A DNA stretch of 32,328 nt from assembly GCF_004801855.1 (NCBI RefSeq), contig NZ_SSTC01000049.1, forward strand, positions 1-32,328. Direction: 5' to 3'. The position numbers and the translations under genes are program-made. The first letter of the stretch is position 1, and every line of letters starts with the position of its first letter. This DNA is from Pseudomonas sp. A-1. Its GTDB lineage: Bacteria > Pseudomonadota > Gammaproteobacteria > Pseudomonadales > Pseudomonadaceae. Shown here piece by piece: positions 1-8,306 of this stretch. Under the pieces are notes generated by a model that was not told where the DNA came from, ran no database searches, and worked only from the letters and a program-made list of their open reading frames with translations.

Positions 1-685
1 CTGCGAGGCGCTCGGCGGCGACGTGTTCCGCCTGCGCCTGCGCGCCCCGGCCGGCAAGCCGCCGCGCTACCACGCCGGCCAGTACCTGCTGCTCGAGCGC
101 GCCGGGGGGCGCCCGGCGGCCTTCTCCATCGCCTCGGCGCCGCACGCCGGGCGCGAACTGGAGCTGCACATCCTCGCCCGCGACGAGGCGACCCGCGCGC
201 TGCTCGACGAGATCCGCGCGAACGGTCTGGCCCGCGTGCAGCTGCCGTTCGGCGACTGCCACCTGGCCGAGTTGCCCGCGGGCCCCTTGCTGCTGCTCGC
301 CGCCGGCACGGGCCTGGCGCAGATGCACAGCCTGATCGAGCACTGCCGCGCCAGCGGCTTCGCCCATCCGGTGCATTTGTACTGGGGCGTGCGCCGCCCG
401 CAGGACTTCTACCGCCTGCCGGTGTGGGAGGAGTGGCGGAGCCTGCCCAACCTGTTCCTCCACCAGGTGGTCAGCGACCCGCAGCCGGACGACGGCTGGA
501 GCGGGCGCTGCGGCCTGCTGCACCAGTCGGTGCGCGCCGATTTCGCCGACCTGCGCGGCCTGCACGTGTACGCCAGCGGCTCGCCGGCGATGGTCTACGC
601 CACGCTGGATGCGCTGGTCGAGGCCGGCATGGACGCGCACCAGATGCGCGCCGACGTGTTCGCCTACGCGCCGCGTCCGGCCTGA
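1..685 (+). CDS. Flavin/NAD(P)H oxidoreductase of the ferredoxin-NADP reductase superfamily (5' end missing)
   Basis: The gene enters from the left edge, with reading frame from base 2, so the N-terminus is not visible. The 227 visible residues form the FAD-binding barrel followed by the NAD(P)H-binding domain. The flavin motif reads AAFSIASAP; the arginine that usually sits two residues before the aromatic residue is displaced (GGRPAAFS). The nucleotide-binding motif is AAGTGLAQMHSLIEH, and VYASGSPAMVYA near the C-terminus is the usual CGxPxM-like segment with Ser in place of Cys. Pseudomonads carry such a gene, often labelled CDP-6-deoxy-glucoseen reductase, near ubiD and rho. That name reflects similarity and not a shown reaction. 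Whether a 2Fe-2S ferredoxin domain precedes it cannot be seen. The stop codon lies in the loop of a GC hairpin (arms 677-682 and 694-699) with no T-run. The general class is sure; the substrate is unknown. Confidence 0.8.
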   Translation, partial: CEALGGDVFRLRLRAPAGKPPRYHAGQYLLLERAGGRPAAFSIASAPHAGRELELHILARDEATRALLDEIRANGLARVQLPFGDCHLAELPAGPLLLLAAGTGLAQMHSLIEHCRASGFAHPVHLYWGVRRPQDFYRLPVWEEWRSLPNLFLHQVVSDPQPDDGWSGRCGLLHQSVRADFADLRGLHVYASGSPAMVYATLDALVEAGMDAHQMRADVFAYAPRPA

Positions 686-728
686 ATCGCGGCGGCCGGG
701 AGCGCGGCGGAGTCGAGCCGACCACCGG

Positions 729-749
729 TTGCATGGACAAATTGCATGG
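729..749. repeat. Pair of 8-bp direct repeats TTGCATGG
   Basis: TTGCATGG occurs at 729-736 and again at 742-749, so the copies start 13 bp apart. They sit in a short A/T-richer patch between the reductase stop and the small gene at 851. The second copy could serve as a -35 element (TTGCAT, 742-747) for a -10 of GAGAAT at 765-770 with a 17-bp spacer. A regulator site is possible, but nothing in the sequence names the regulator. Confidence 0.35.
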
Positions 750-850
750 TGCCCGCGCTTGCCGGAGAATGCGCGCGGTCCGACTCCGGACCCGTTCGCC
801 AGTCGCGGCGAATCGCACTTCTGCTTGCCTGCGAGGGAGAGGCATCCGAG

Positions 851-952
851 ATGCAACTGCGCAAGAAACCCGACCTGCTGTGGGTGCTGGTCTGCCTGTT
901 CGGCCTGGGGGTGGTGACCACCAGCTACGCGCAGAGCCTGTGGTGGCCGTGA
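851..952 (+). CDS. Small single-pass membrane peptide, 33 residues, function unknown
   Basis: ATG at 851 opens a 33-codon frame that begins MQLRKKPDLLW and ends YAQSLWWP. A basic N-terminus (R4, K5, K6) is followed by a hydrophobic stretch at about residues 9-24, which predicts one membrane segment with the N-terminus in the cytoplasm. A purine-rich stretch (GAGGGAGAGG, about 833-842) lies 8 bases before the ATG and could serve as the ribosome binding site. The frame stays open upstream to 746, but that part is low-complexity and lacks a binding site. The gene lies between the reductase and the convergent fau. I have a faint memory of similar short peptides in pseudomonad genomes and cannot confirm it here. 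No function is proposed. Confidence 0.55.
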   Translation: MQLRKKPDLLWVLVCLFGLGVVTTSYAQSLWWP

Positions 953-998
953 GTCGGCTGCCGCCCCGCGATATCCCTTCCCGCCTCCGCTGAACCTG

Positions 999-1029
999 CG
1001 CGGCGCCCGCGCTCAGCGCTGGCGCCGCG
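999..1029. terminator. Near-perfect 31-bp palindrome over the fau stop codon, possible two-way terminator
   Basis: Bases pair around a centre at 1014, with 14 of 15 positions matching (only 1008/1020 fails). The outer arms are CGCGGCGCC and GGCGCCGCG. The centre is the middle base of the fau stop codon (1013-1015). The small gene at 851-952 converges on fau here, so the palindrome could end both transcripts. It lacks a T-run on either side, so intrinsic termination is not certain. Confidence 0.4.
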
Positions 1030-1669
1030 GCTGGCCGGCGAGCGCCTCTTCCAGTTCCTCGCGCCGGCAGCCGGCGTGCCAGCCGCGGTCGGTCACGGTG
1101 GCGTGCAGCGGCACGTCCCAGCTTTCCAGCGGCAGGCGGTCGACCTGCTGGCAGGCGTGCGCCAGGCCGAGCAGCACCGGCTTCTGCCAGTTGCGGTGGC
1201 GCAGGCGGTAGGCCAGGGCGCGGTCGTAGAAGCCGCCACCCATGCCCAGGCGGCCGCCGTCGTCGTCGAAGCCCACCAGCGGCAGCAGCAGCAGGTCCAG
1301 CGCCCAGGGCTTGCGCTGGCGCGCCGGGCAGGGCTGCGGCTCGGGGATGCGGAAGCGGTTGCGGCGCAGCGTCTCGCCGGCCTCCAGGCGCTGGAACACC
1401 ATGTGGGTGCGCGGCCAGTGCGCCAGCAGCGGCAGGTAGACCTGCTTGCCGCGGCGCTGCGCCTCGCGCCGCAGGTGCACGGGGTCGATCTCGCCGTCGT
1501 TGGGCAGGTACAGGGCGATGTGGCGGGCGCGGCGGAACAGCGGGTGCTGGGCCAGCTGGCGGTACAGGTCGCGGGCGGCCTGGCGCTGCTCGGCCGGGCT
1601 CAGGGCGCGGCGCCTGGCGCGCAGCAGGCGGCGCAGGGCGGGACGGGAGTGCTGGTCGGCGTGGATCAT
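1013..1669 (-). CDS. fau: 5-formyltetrahydrofolate cyclo-ligase
   Basis: The 218-residue protein converts 5-formyltetrahydrofolate to 5,10-methenyltetrahydrofolate using ATP in the cytoplasm, returning the stored folate to the one-carbon pool. The family signature is clear: LVGFDDDGGRLGMGGGFYDR, a phosphate-binding glycine-rich loop, and the basic N-terminal LRRLLRARRRALSP segment. The length suits bacterial members. The ATG at 1669 is the first start and has a weak ribosome binding site. The gene lies about 110 bases downstream of 6S RNA on the same strand. The 6S-fau (ygfA) pairing is conserved in gammaproteobacteria, where fau can be read through from the 6S promoter. A glycine cleavage operon in the same window supplies the same folate pool. 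Confidence 0.93.
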   Translation of the reverse strand: MIHADQHSRPALRRLLRARRRALSPAEQRQAARDLYRQLAQHPLFRRARHIALYLPNDGEIDPVHLRREAQRRGKQVYLPLLAHWPRTHMVFQRLEAGETLRRNRFRIPEPQPCPARQRKPWALDLLLLPLVGFDDDGGRLGMGGGFYDRALAYRLRHRNWQKPVLLGLAHACQQVDRLPLESWDVPLHATVTDRGWHAGCRREELEEALAGQPRRQR

Positions 1670-1779
1670 CGCGGAAGCTGGCGGATACGGACCGGCCGGG
1701 ACGGGCGGTCGGTGGACGGGCAGCGGCAGTGCAGGCGGCGGTCGCCGCAGGCCGTGCGCAGGCGCCGGCCGAAGGTAGG

Positions 1780-1960
1780 CATGACTCCCCGAAGTGCCGC
1801 TGTCGGATTAGCCCTTGAACCCGAAAGTTCAAGGTGGAGGTTGCAGGAAGCGTTAAGGCTTTCCGTCAGGCGGACATGCACACCGGCTTCCAGACGCAAC
1901 CCCCGGGTTGTGTGAATCGGCTCAGGGACATTACCGACTGGCCAACACACCAGGGAGCTG
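1780..1960 (-). ncRNA. ssrS: 6S RNA, regulator of RNA polymerase
   Basis: 6S RNA binds the RpoD holoenzyme as an open-promoter mimic and lowers sigma-70 transcription in stationary phase. On the minus strand the 5' half holds GGCCAGTCGG and CCCTGAGCCGAT, and the 3' half holds CACCTTGAAC and GGGTTCAAGGGCTAA. Both sets match E. coli 6S RNA at the same relative places. The closing helix is formed by CTCCC (minus strand, 1953-1957) and GGGAG (1785-1789). This gives an RNA of about 180 bases, the usual size. The ends are approximate. It sits between zapA and fau, the standard place. Its target, RpoD, is encoded in this same window. Confidence 0.93.
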
Positions 1961-1966
1961 GAGGTG

Positions 1967-1994
1967 AGTTTACCGCAAACTTCCGGCTTGTCAT
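1967..1994 (-). promoter_or_regulatory. Promoter of 6S RNA
   Basis: On the minus strand a -35 of ATGACA (1989-1994) and a -10 of TAAACT (1967-1972) are separated by 16 bp, which predicts a start near 1960, where the 6S RNA should begin. The -35 overlaps the zapA stop codon (1991-1993), so the promoter is embedded in the end of zapA. Confidence 0.5.
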
Positions 1995-2311
1995 CCCCGT
2001 TGTTGCTCCAGCGGTCGCTCCTGCAGGGCGCGGTCGACCTTGTCGAGCAGCTCGCGCACCCGCTCGCGGGTGTCGCCGGCGGCCGGCTGCGCTGGCGCGG
2101 CGCCGCGCTGCAGCAGCTCGTGGGCGATGTTCAGCGCGGCGAGCACGGCGATGCGGTCGGCGCCGATCACCTTGCCGCTGTTGCGGATCTCGCGCATCTT
2201 GCCATCCACGTAGCGCGCGGCGCTTTCCAGGTTGGCGCGCTGCTGCGGCGGACAGGCGATGGGGTAGTCCTTGTCGAGGATCTGTACGGTGACGGTCTGC
2301 GGCTGGGTCAT
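1991..2311 (-). CDS. zapA: Cell division protein ZapA
   Basis: ZapA binds FtsZ at the Z ring and promotes bundling of filaments. The 106-residue product starts [20 protein letters not shown], the typical N-terminal beta-hairpin of the family. It continues through AARYVDGKMREIR and DRIAVLAALNIAHELL (the dimer helix) to a C-terminal coiled-coil helix. A longer frame reaches 2410, but the chosen ATG at 2311 matches the family start and overlaps the upstream gene stop as ATGA (2308-2311), a sign of translational coupling. The gene precedes 6S RNA and fau, the normal pseudomonad order. Confidence 0.93.
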   Translation of the reverse strand: MTQPQTVTVQILDKDYPIACPPQQRANLESAARYVDGKMREIRNSGKVIGADRIAVLAALNIAHELLQRGAAPAQPAAGDTRERVRELLDKVDRALQERPLEQQRG

Positions 2312-2517
2312 GAGTCCTGCTCCAGGGCTTTTAGGCGCGAAATCATCGATTCGACCGTGTGCCGGGCCAGTTCGTTCTGCTCGATCAGGCGTGCGCGCTC
2401 GCTGCGCCACTGCTGTTCGCTGGCCCGCAGTTGGTGGTTTTCCAGGCTCAGCTGCTCGACCAGGTGGATCAGCTGATCGATCTTCGCCGCCAGGGCGTTG
2501 AGGTCGGCGTCTTCCAT
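2308..2517 (-). CDS. ZapB-like short coiled-coil protein (TIGR02449 family)
   Basis: The 69-residue protein starts [20 protein letters not shown] and is almost wholly one coiled coil, with heptad-spaced leucines through [19 protein letters not shown] and on to [11 protein letters not shown]. In pseudomonads this small gene (TIGR02449) sits just upstream of zapA and is taken to be a division-associated or ZapB-like factor; that role rests on context. The frame remains open to 2571, but the first 18 codons do not look like the family, so ATG 2517 is preferred. Its stop overlaps the zapA start by four bases, so the two are made together. Confidence 0.8.
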   Translation of the reverse strand: MEDADLNALAAKIDQLIHLVEQLSLENHQLRASEQQWRSERARLIEQNELARHTVESMISRLKALEQDS

Positions 2518-2550
2518 GGGCTCTTGCTCGAGGCGCGGAATGATCGTCTG

Positions 2551-2556
2551 ACTATA
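2551..2556 (-). promoter_or_regulatory. Possible -10 element for the zapB-like/zapA operon
   Basis: TATAGT lies on the minus strand 34 bases before the ATG at 2517. No good -35 is seen 16-18 bp further upstream, so the call is weak. The same 147-base gap holds the divergent ygfB start on the other strand, where TAGCAT (2615-2620) is a possible -10. Confidence 0.3.
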
Positions 2557-2664
2557 CAACACAACCAGCACGGTCGCCGGCCGCTGCCGATGGTCTTGGC
2601 CGGCGCGCCGGTGCTAGCATTGGCCGACGATTCCCGTCCTTTCGCCCGGTGCCGACTGCCTGCC

Positions 2665-3228
2665 ATGTCCCTGCCTGCCTCCGCCTATTCCGCCTTCGCC
2701 GCCCTGCTTTCCGGTTCCGGCCAGTCCATCTCTCCCGCCGAGCTGCACGGCCTGCTGCTCGGGCGCACCTGCGCCGGCGCCGGCTTCGACCCGGACCTGT
2801 GGTTGGCCGCCGCCGCCGAGCTGCTCGACGCCGCCCCCGACGAGCGCCTGCGCCAGGCGCTGCTCGGCCTGCAGGCGATGGTCAGGAGCGAGCTGGAGGG
2901 CGGCGAGCTGTCGCTGGTGCTGCTGCTGCCGGCCGACGAGGCGCCGCTGGCCGAGCGCGCCGCGGCGCTGGGCCAGTGGTGCCAGGGCTTCCTCGCCGGC
3001 TTCGGCCTGACCGCCCGCGAGGGCAAGCTGTCCGCCGAGGCCGGCGAGGTGCTCCAGGACCTGGCCGCCATCGCCCGCATCGAGGAGTCGCTGGAGGAGT
3101 CCGAGGACGCCGAGAACGACTACATGGAGGTGATGGAGTACCTGCGCGTCGCGCCCCTGCTGCTGCTCAGCGAGTGCGGCGGCCTGCCGGTCAAGCCCGC
3201 CGCCGACGCCAAACCTTCCCTGCACTGA
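2665..3228 (+). CDS. ygfB: YgfB/YecA (UPF0149) family protein
   Basis: The 187-residue acidic protein starts [15 protein letters not shown]. It shows the family pattern: an N-terminal [18 protein letters not shown] segment, the central [14 protein letters not shown] motif, and an acidic linker [22 protein letters not shown] before the last helix. Members lie directly upstream of pepP and the ubi genes in gammaproteobacteria, and the same order is seen here. As I recall, the P. aeruginosa homologue affects beta-lactamase expression by blocking the AlpA antiterminator; whether that applies here is unknown. A long upstream frame to 2359 runs antisense over the zapB-like gene and is not used. The stop is 19 bases before pepP. 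Confidence 0.9.
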   Translation: MSLPASAYSAFAALLSGSGQSISPAELHGLLLGRTCAGAGFDPDLWLAAAAELLDAAPDERLRQALLGLQAMVRSELEGGELSLVLLLPADEAPLAERAAALGQWCQGFLAGFGLTAREGKLSAEAGEVLQDLAAIARIEESLEESEDAENDYMEVMEYLRVAPLLLLSECGGLPVKPAADAKPSLH

Positions 3229-3247
3229 TCCGCCAAGGAGGCGCGCC

Positions 3248-4582
<1,335 letters not shown>

Positions 4583-4585
4583 ATC

Positions 4586-5791
4586 ATGACTACGGACGCA
4601 CAGGGCGGTGCCGGCCGTATCGCCATCGTCGGCGGCGGCCTGGTCGGCGCCAGCCTGGCGCTGGCCCTGCTGCAGGGCGGCGCGCGCGAGCGCGGCTGGA
4701 CGATCAGCCTGATCGAGCCGCACGCCCCCGGCGACGGCTTCCAGCCCAGCTACGACGCGCGCTGCTCGGCGCTGTCGTTCGGCACCCGGCTGATCTACGA
4801 GGGCCTCGGCCTGTGGCCGGCCATCGCCGGGCGCGCCGAGCCGATCACCCGCATCCACGTCTCCGAGCGCGGCCGCTTCGGCGCCACCCGCCTGGCGGCA
4901 GACGAGGAGGGCGTGCCGGCGCTCGGCTACGTGGTGGAGAACGCCTGGCTCGGCCACTGCCTGTGGCAGGCGCTGCATGGCGAGGCTGGCATCGACTGGC
5001 GCTGTCCGGCGCGGGTGAGCGCAGCGCAGGCGCGCACCGGCGGCTACCGGCTGACCCTCGACGACGGCAGCCCGCTGGACTGCGAGCTGCTGGTGCTGGC
5101 CGACGGCGGCCGTTCGGACCTGCGCCGGCAGCTGGGCATCCACGTGCGCCGCACGCCCTACGGGCAGACCGCGCTGATCGCCAACGTCACCCCCGGCGAG
5201 CCGCATCGCGGCGAGGCCTTCGAGCGCTTCACCAGCGACGGGCCGATGGCCCTGCTGCCGCTGGCCGACGACCGCTGCGCGCTGGTGTGGACCCGCCCCG
5301 ACGCCGATGCCGCGCGCCTCGCCGCGCTCGACGAGCGCGCCTTCCTCGCCGAGCTGCAGCGGGCCTTCGGCTACCGCCTCGGCGCCCTGCGCAGGGTCGG
5401 CGCGCGGCACAGCTACCCGCTGGCGCTGCTCGAGGCCGAGGAGCAGGTGCGCCGCCACCTGGTGGTGCTCGGCAACGCCGCCCACGGCCTGCACCCGATC
5501 GCCGGACAGGGCTACAACCTTTCCTTGCGCGACGTCATGGCGCTGGCCGAGACCCTGCTGCAGGATGACGCAGCGCTTGGCGAGCTGGGCGTGCTGCAGC
5601 GCTACCTGGCCGGCCAGCGCCTCGACCAGACGCTGACCGTGGGCTTTTCCGACCGGGTCACCCGGCTGTTCTCCCACGAGCGCGCCGGCCTGAGCGACGT
5701 CCGCCACCTCGGCCTGCTGGCGCTCGACCTGCTGCCGCCGGCCAAGCACTGGTTCGCCCGCCAGGCCATGGGCCTGGGCACCCGGCCCTGA
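4586..5791 (+). CDS. ubiH: 2-octaprenyl-6-methoxyphenol hydroxylase, ubiquinone biosynthesis
   Basis: UbiH is an FAD monooxygenase that adds one ring hydroxyl in ubiquinone biosynthesis, in the membrane-associated Ubi complex. The 401-residue protein has the N-terminal dinucleotide fold IAIVGGGLVGASLALALL (residues 12-29), a middle motif LLVLADGGRSDLRRQLG that is the family DG sequence, and the second FAD motif GNAAHGLHPIAGQGYNLSLR, where Asn replaces the Asp of the usual GD, as in E. coli UbiH. It is the third gene of the ygfB-pepP-ubiH-ubiI run. The neighbour at 5839 is a paralogue, and the GNAAH versus GDAAH motif helps to tell them apart. Confidence 0.92.
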   Translation: MTTDAQGGAGRIAIVGGGLVGASLALALLQGGARERGWTISLIEPHAPGDGFQPSYDARCSALSFGTRLIYEGLGLWPAIAGRAEPITRIHVSERGRFGATRLAADEEGVPALGYVVENAWLGHCLWQALHGEAGIDWRCPARVSAAQARTGGYRLTLDDGSPLDCELLVLADGGRSDLRRQLGIHVRRTPYGQTALIANVTPGEPHRGEAFERFTSDGPMALLPLADDRCALVWTRPDADAARLAALDERAFLAELQRAFGYRLGALRRVGARHSYPLALLEAEEQVRRHLVVLGNAAHGLHPIAGQGYNLSLRDVMALAETLLQDDAALGELGVLQRYLAGQRLDQTLTVGFSDRVTRLFSHERAGLSDVRHLGLLALDLLPPAKHWFARQAMGLGTRP

Positions 5792-5838
5792 CACCACTTC
5801 ACAGGCGCCCGCCGCTGGCCGGGCGCGAGGAGCACCCG

Positions 5839-7089
5839 ATGCACGCAGACCTGATCATCGTCGGCGCCGGCATGGTCGGCAGCAGCCTGGCGCTGGCCCT
5901 GGCCGGCAGCGGCCTGCGCATCCTGCTGGTCGACGGCGGCGCGCTGGAGCCGGCGCCCTTCGACCCGACCGCGCCCTTCGAGCCGCGGGTCAGCGCGCTG
6001 TCCGAGGCCAGCCGGCGCATCCTCGCCCGTCTCGGCGCCTGGGAGGGCATCCTCGCGCGGCGCGCCGCGCCCTACACGGCGATGCAGGTGTGGGACGGCT
6101 CCGGCACCGGACAGATCCACTTTTCCGCCGCCAGCGTGCACGCCGCGGTGCTCGGCCACATCGTCGAGAACCGCGTGGTGCAGGACGCCCTGCTCGAACG
6201 GCTGCAGGACAGCGGCGTCGAGCTGCTCGCCCATGCCCGCCTCGAGCAGCTGCGCCGCTCCGGCAGCGGCTGGCTGCTGCAGTTGGCCGACGGCCGCGAG
6301 CTGCGCACGCCGCTGCTGGTCGCCGCCGATGGCGCTCATTCGGCGGTGCGCCGCCTGGCCGGCTGCGCGACCCGCGAGTGGGACTACCTGCACCAGGCCA
6401 TAGTCACCAGCGTGCGTTGCGAGCAGCCGCATCAGGCCACCGCCTGGCAGCGCTTCACCGACGACGGTCCGCTGGCCTTCCTGCCGCTCGACAGGGGCGG
6501 CGACCGCCACTGGTGCTCGATCGTCTGGTCGTGCACCCCGGCCGAGGCCGAGCGGCTGATGGCGCTGGACGATGCCGCCTTCGCCCAGGCATTGGGCCGC
6601 GCCTTCGAACAGCGCCTAGGCGCCGTGCTGCAGGTCGATCCGCGCCTGTGCATCCCGCTGCGCCAGCGCCACGCCAAGCGCTACGTCGAGCCGGGCCTGG
6701 CGCTGATCGGCGACGCCGCCCACGTCATCCACCCGCTGGCCGGGCAGGGGGTCAACCTCGGCTTCCTCGACGCCGCCACCCTGGCCGAGGTGCTGCTGCA
6801 CGCCCGCGCGCGCGGCGAGCAGCTGGCCGATGCGCGCGTGCTGGGGCGCTTCGAGCGCCGGCGCATGCCGCACAACCTGGCGATGATGGCGGCCATGGAG
6901 GGCTTCGAGCGCCTGTTCCAGACCGACCAGCTGCCGCTGCGCTGGCTGCGCAACGCCGGCCTGCGCCTGATGGACGGCCACCACGAGGCCAAGGGCCTGT
7001 TCGTGCGCCAGGCGCTGGGCCTGTCCGGCGATCTGCCGGCGCTGGCGTGGGCCGAGGGGCTTGATCGGGAGCAAAAAATGCGTGCCTGA
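5839..7089 (+). CDS. ubiI: FAD-dependent ubiquinone hydroxylase UbiI (VisC)
   Basis: UbiI carries out the C5 hydroxylation of the ubiquinone ring. The 416-residue protein has the FAD fold [20 protein letters not shown] at residues 4-23, the DG motif [17 protein letters not shown], and [20 protein letters not shown] as the GD motif. A ribosome binding site GAGGAG lies 7 bases before the ATG. It is 47 bases downstream of ubiH and ends the operon. UbiF has similar motifs, but pseudomonads generally use Coq7 for the UbiF step, so UbiI is the better name. No terminator is seen after it; the iron-regulated promoter begins 14 bases on. Confidence 0.87.
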   Translation: MHADLIIVGAGMVGSSLALALAGSGLRILLVDGGALEPAPFDPTAPFEPRVSALSEASRRILARLGAWEGILARRAAPYTAMQVWDGSGTGQIHFSAASVHAAVLGHIVENRVVQDALLERLQDSGVELLAHARLEQLRRSGSGWLLQLADGRELRTPLLVAADGAHSAVRRLAGCATREWDYLHQAIVTSVRCEQPHQATAWQRFTDDGPLAFLPLDRGGDRHWCSIVWSCTPAEAERLMALDDAAFAQALGRAFEQRLGAVLQVDPRLCIPLRQRHAKRYVEPGLALIGDAAHVIHPLAGQGVNLGFLDAATLAEVLLHARARGEQLADARVLGRFERRRMPHNLAMMAAMEGFERLFQTDQLPLRWLRNAGLRLMDGHHEAKGLFVRQALGLSGDLPALAWAEGLDREQKMRA

Positions 7090-7103
7090 AGGCATGTTGC
7101 GGG

Positions 7104-7132
7104 TTGTTATGGCAAATGCTAGTAACTATCAT
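7104..7132 (+). promoter_or_regulatory. Promoter of the iron-transporter binding-protein gene
   Basis: A -35 of TTGTTA (7104-7109) and a -10 of TATCAT (7127-7132) are separated by exactly 17 bp. The start of transcription would fall near 7139, 27 bases before the ATG. The Fur-type palindrome at 7111-7137 covers the spacer and -10, so repressor binding would block polymerase. Confidence 0.6.
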
Positions 7133-7137
7133 TTGCC
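7111..7137. promoter_or_regulatory. Fur box (iron-responsive operator)
   Basis: A 27-bp palindrome centred on 7124 has 12 of 13 base pairs matching (only 7119/7129 fails). The arms are GGCAAATG and CATTTGCC. The core TGCTAGTAACTATCA (7117-7131) matches 11 of 14 defined positions of the 7-1-7 Fur consensus TGATAATnATTATCA. It overlaps the promoter of a ferric-iron-type binding protein gene, the expected target of Fur. The call rests on sequence match and context. Confidence 0.75.
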
Positions 7138-7165
7138 CAACTCAACCCCCTACGAGGCGTGTTCC

Positions 7166-8167
7166 ATGCAGGCAAACAAGAAGATCCTGGCGGCCCTGGC
7201 GCTGACCACCCTGGCCGGTACCGTGCAGGCAGCCGACGAGGTCGTGGTCTATTCGGCGCGCATCGACGAGTTGATCAAGCCGGTGTTCGACCAGTACACC
7301 GCCAAGACCGGGGTCAAGGTCAAGTTCATCACCGACAAGGAAGCGCCGCTGCTGGCGCGCCTGAAGGCCGAGGGCGAGAACACTCCGGCCGACCTGCTGA
7401 TCACCGTGGATGCCGGCAACCTCTGGCAGGCCGAGCAGGAAGGCGTGCTCAAGCCGCTGCAGTCCAAGGTCATCGAGGCCAACATCCCCAGCCAGTACCG
7501 CTCCAGCACTGGCGCCTGGACCGGCCTGTCGCTGCGCGCACGGACCATCGTCTACTCCACCGAGCGGGTCAAGCCGGCCGAACTGAGCACCTACGAGGCG
7601 CTGGCCGACAAGAACTGGGAAGGCCGCCTGTGCCTGCGCTCGAGCAAGAAGGTCTACAACCAGTCGCTGACCGCCACCCTGATCGAGACCCACGGCGCCG
7701 AGAAGGCCGAGCAGATCGTCAAGGGCTGGGTCGCCAACCTGGCCACCGACCCGTTCGCCGACGACACCGCGCTGATCCAGGCCATCGACGCCGGCCAGTG
7801 CGACGTCGGCATCGTCAACACCTACTACTACGGCCGCCTGCACCAGCAGAAGCCGGACCTCAAGGCCAAGCTGTTCTGGCCGAACCAGGCCGACCGCGGC
7901 GTGCACGTCAACCTGGCCGGTGCCGGCGTGACCAAGTACGCCCCGCACGCCGAGCAGGCGCAGCAGCTGCTGGAGTGGATGACCAGCGCCGAAGCCCAGG
8001 GCGTGTTCGCCGGGGTCAACCAGGAGTACCCGGCCAACCCGCAGGTCAAGCCGTCCGCCGAGGTGGCCGCCTGGGGCGAGTTCAAGGCCGACAGCATCCC
8101 GGTGGAAGTGGCCGGCAAGCGCCAGGCCGAGGCGATCCGCCTGATGGATCGCGCCGGCTGGAACTGA
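7166..8167 (+). CDS. Periplasmic binding protein of an iron(III) ABC transporter (FbpA/HitA-like)
   Basis: The protein captures ferric iron in the periplasm and hands it to the permease encoded next door. The 333 residues start with a signal peptide, [18 protein letters not shown], cut after about residue 22-23 (VQA-AD). The mature start [16 protein letters not shown] is the FbpA beginning, but the histidine that binds iron in Haemophilus FbpA is not present there. The tyrosine cluster NTYYYGRL (Y220-Y222), which binds iron in this family, is present. A longer frame starts at 7061, but ATG 7166 is chosen for the signal peptide and its position after the promoter. It is first in a two-gene unit with a Fur box upstream and a terminator downstream. 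Other metals cannot be excluded. Confidence 0.87.
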   Translation: MQANKKILAALALTTLAGTVQAADEVVVYSARIDELIKPVFDQYTAKTGVKVKFITDKEAPLLARLKAEGENTPADLLITVDAGNLWQAEQEGVLKPLQSKVIEANIPSQYRSSTGAWTGLSLRARTIVYSTERVKPAELSTYEALADKNWEGRLCLRSSKKVYNQSLTATLIETHGAEKAEQIVKGWVANLATDPFADDTALIQAIDAGQCDVGIVNTYYYGRLHQQKPDLKAKLFWPNQADRGVHVNLAGAGVTKYAPHAEQAQQLLEWMTSAEAQGVFAGVNQEYPANPQVKPSAEVAAWGEFKADSIPVEVAGKRQAEAIRLMDRAGWN

Positions 8168-8194
8168 TTCCCGTCCGCCTTTGGTTATACTCGA

Positions 8195-8227
8195 CGCCCC
8201 GGCCGCCCAGCCGGGGCGTTTTCGTTT
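8195..8227 (+). terminator. Strong intrinsic terminator between the binding-protein and permease genes
   Basis: A perfect 9-bp stem CGCCCCGGC/GCCGGGGCG (8195-8203 and 8210-8218) with a 6-base loop is followed by TTTTCGTTT. It lies 27 bases after the binding-protein stop and 80 bases before the permease start, so it should lower permease expression relative to the binding protein. Confidence 0.85.
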
Positions 8228-8306
8228 GGGGATGGCGCATGGCTGTGCATGAGACTTGCATGATCCGGCCCGCCCGATCCCGTGTCCTGTCTGCCAAGGA
8301 GTCTGC

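Noticed and set aside
7061-7165. Longer N-terminus for the iron-binding protein from the ATG at 7061
   Set aside because: The added part overlaps ubiI and the Fur-box promoter, and would place the signal peptide inside the protein.
8186-8191. TATACT as a separate promoter for the permease gene
   Set aside because: There is no -35 at the right distance, and the terminator at 8195-8227 would directly follow the start and abort the transcript.
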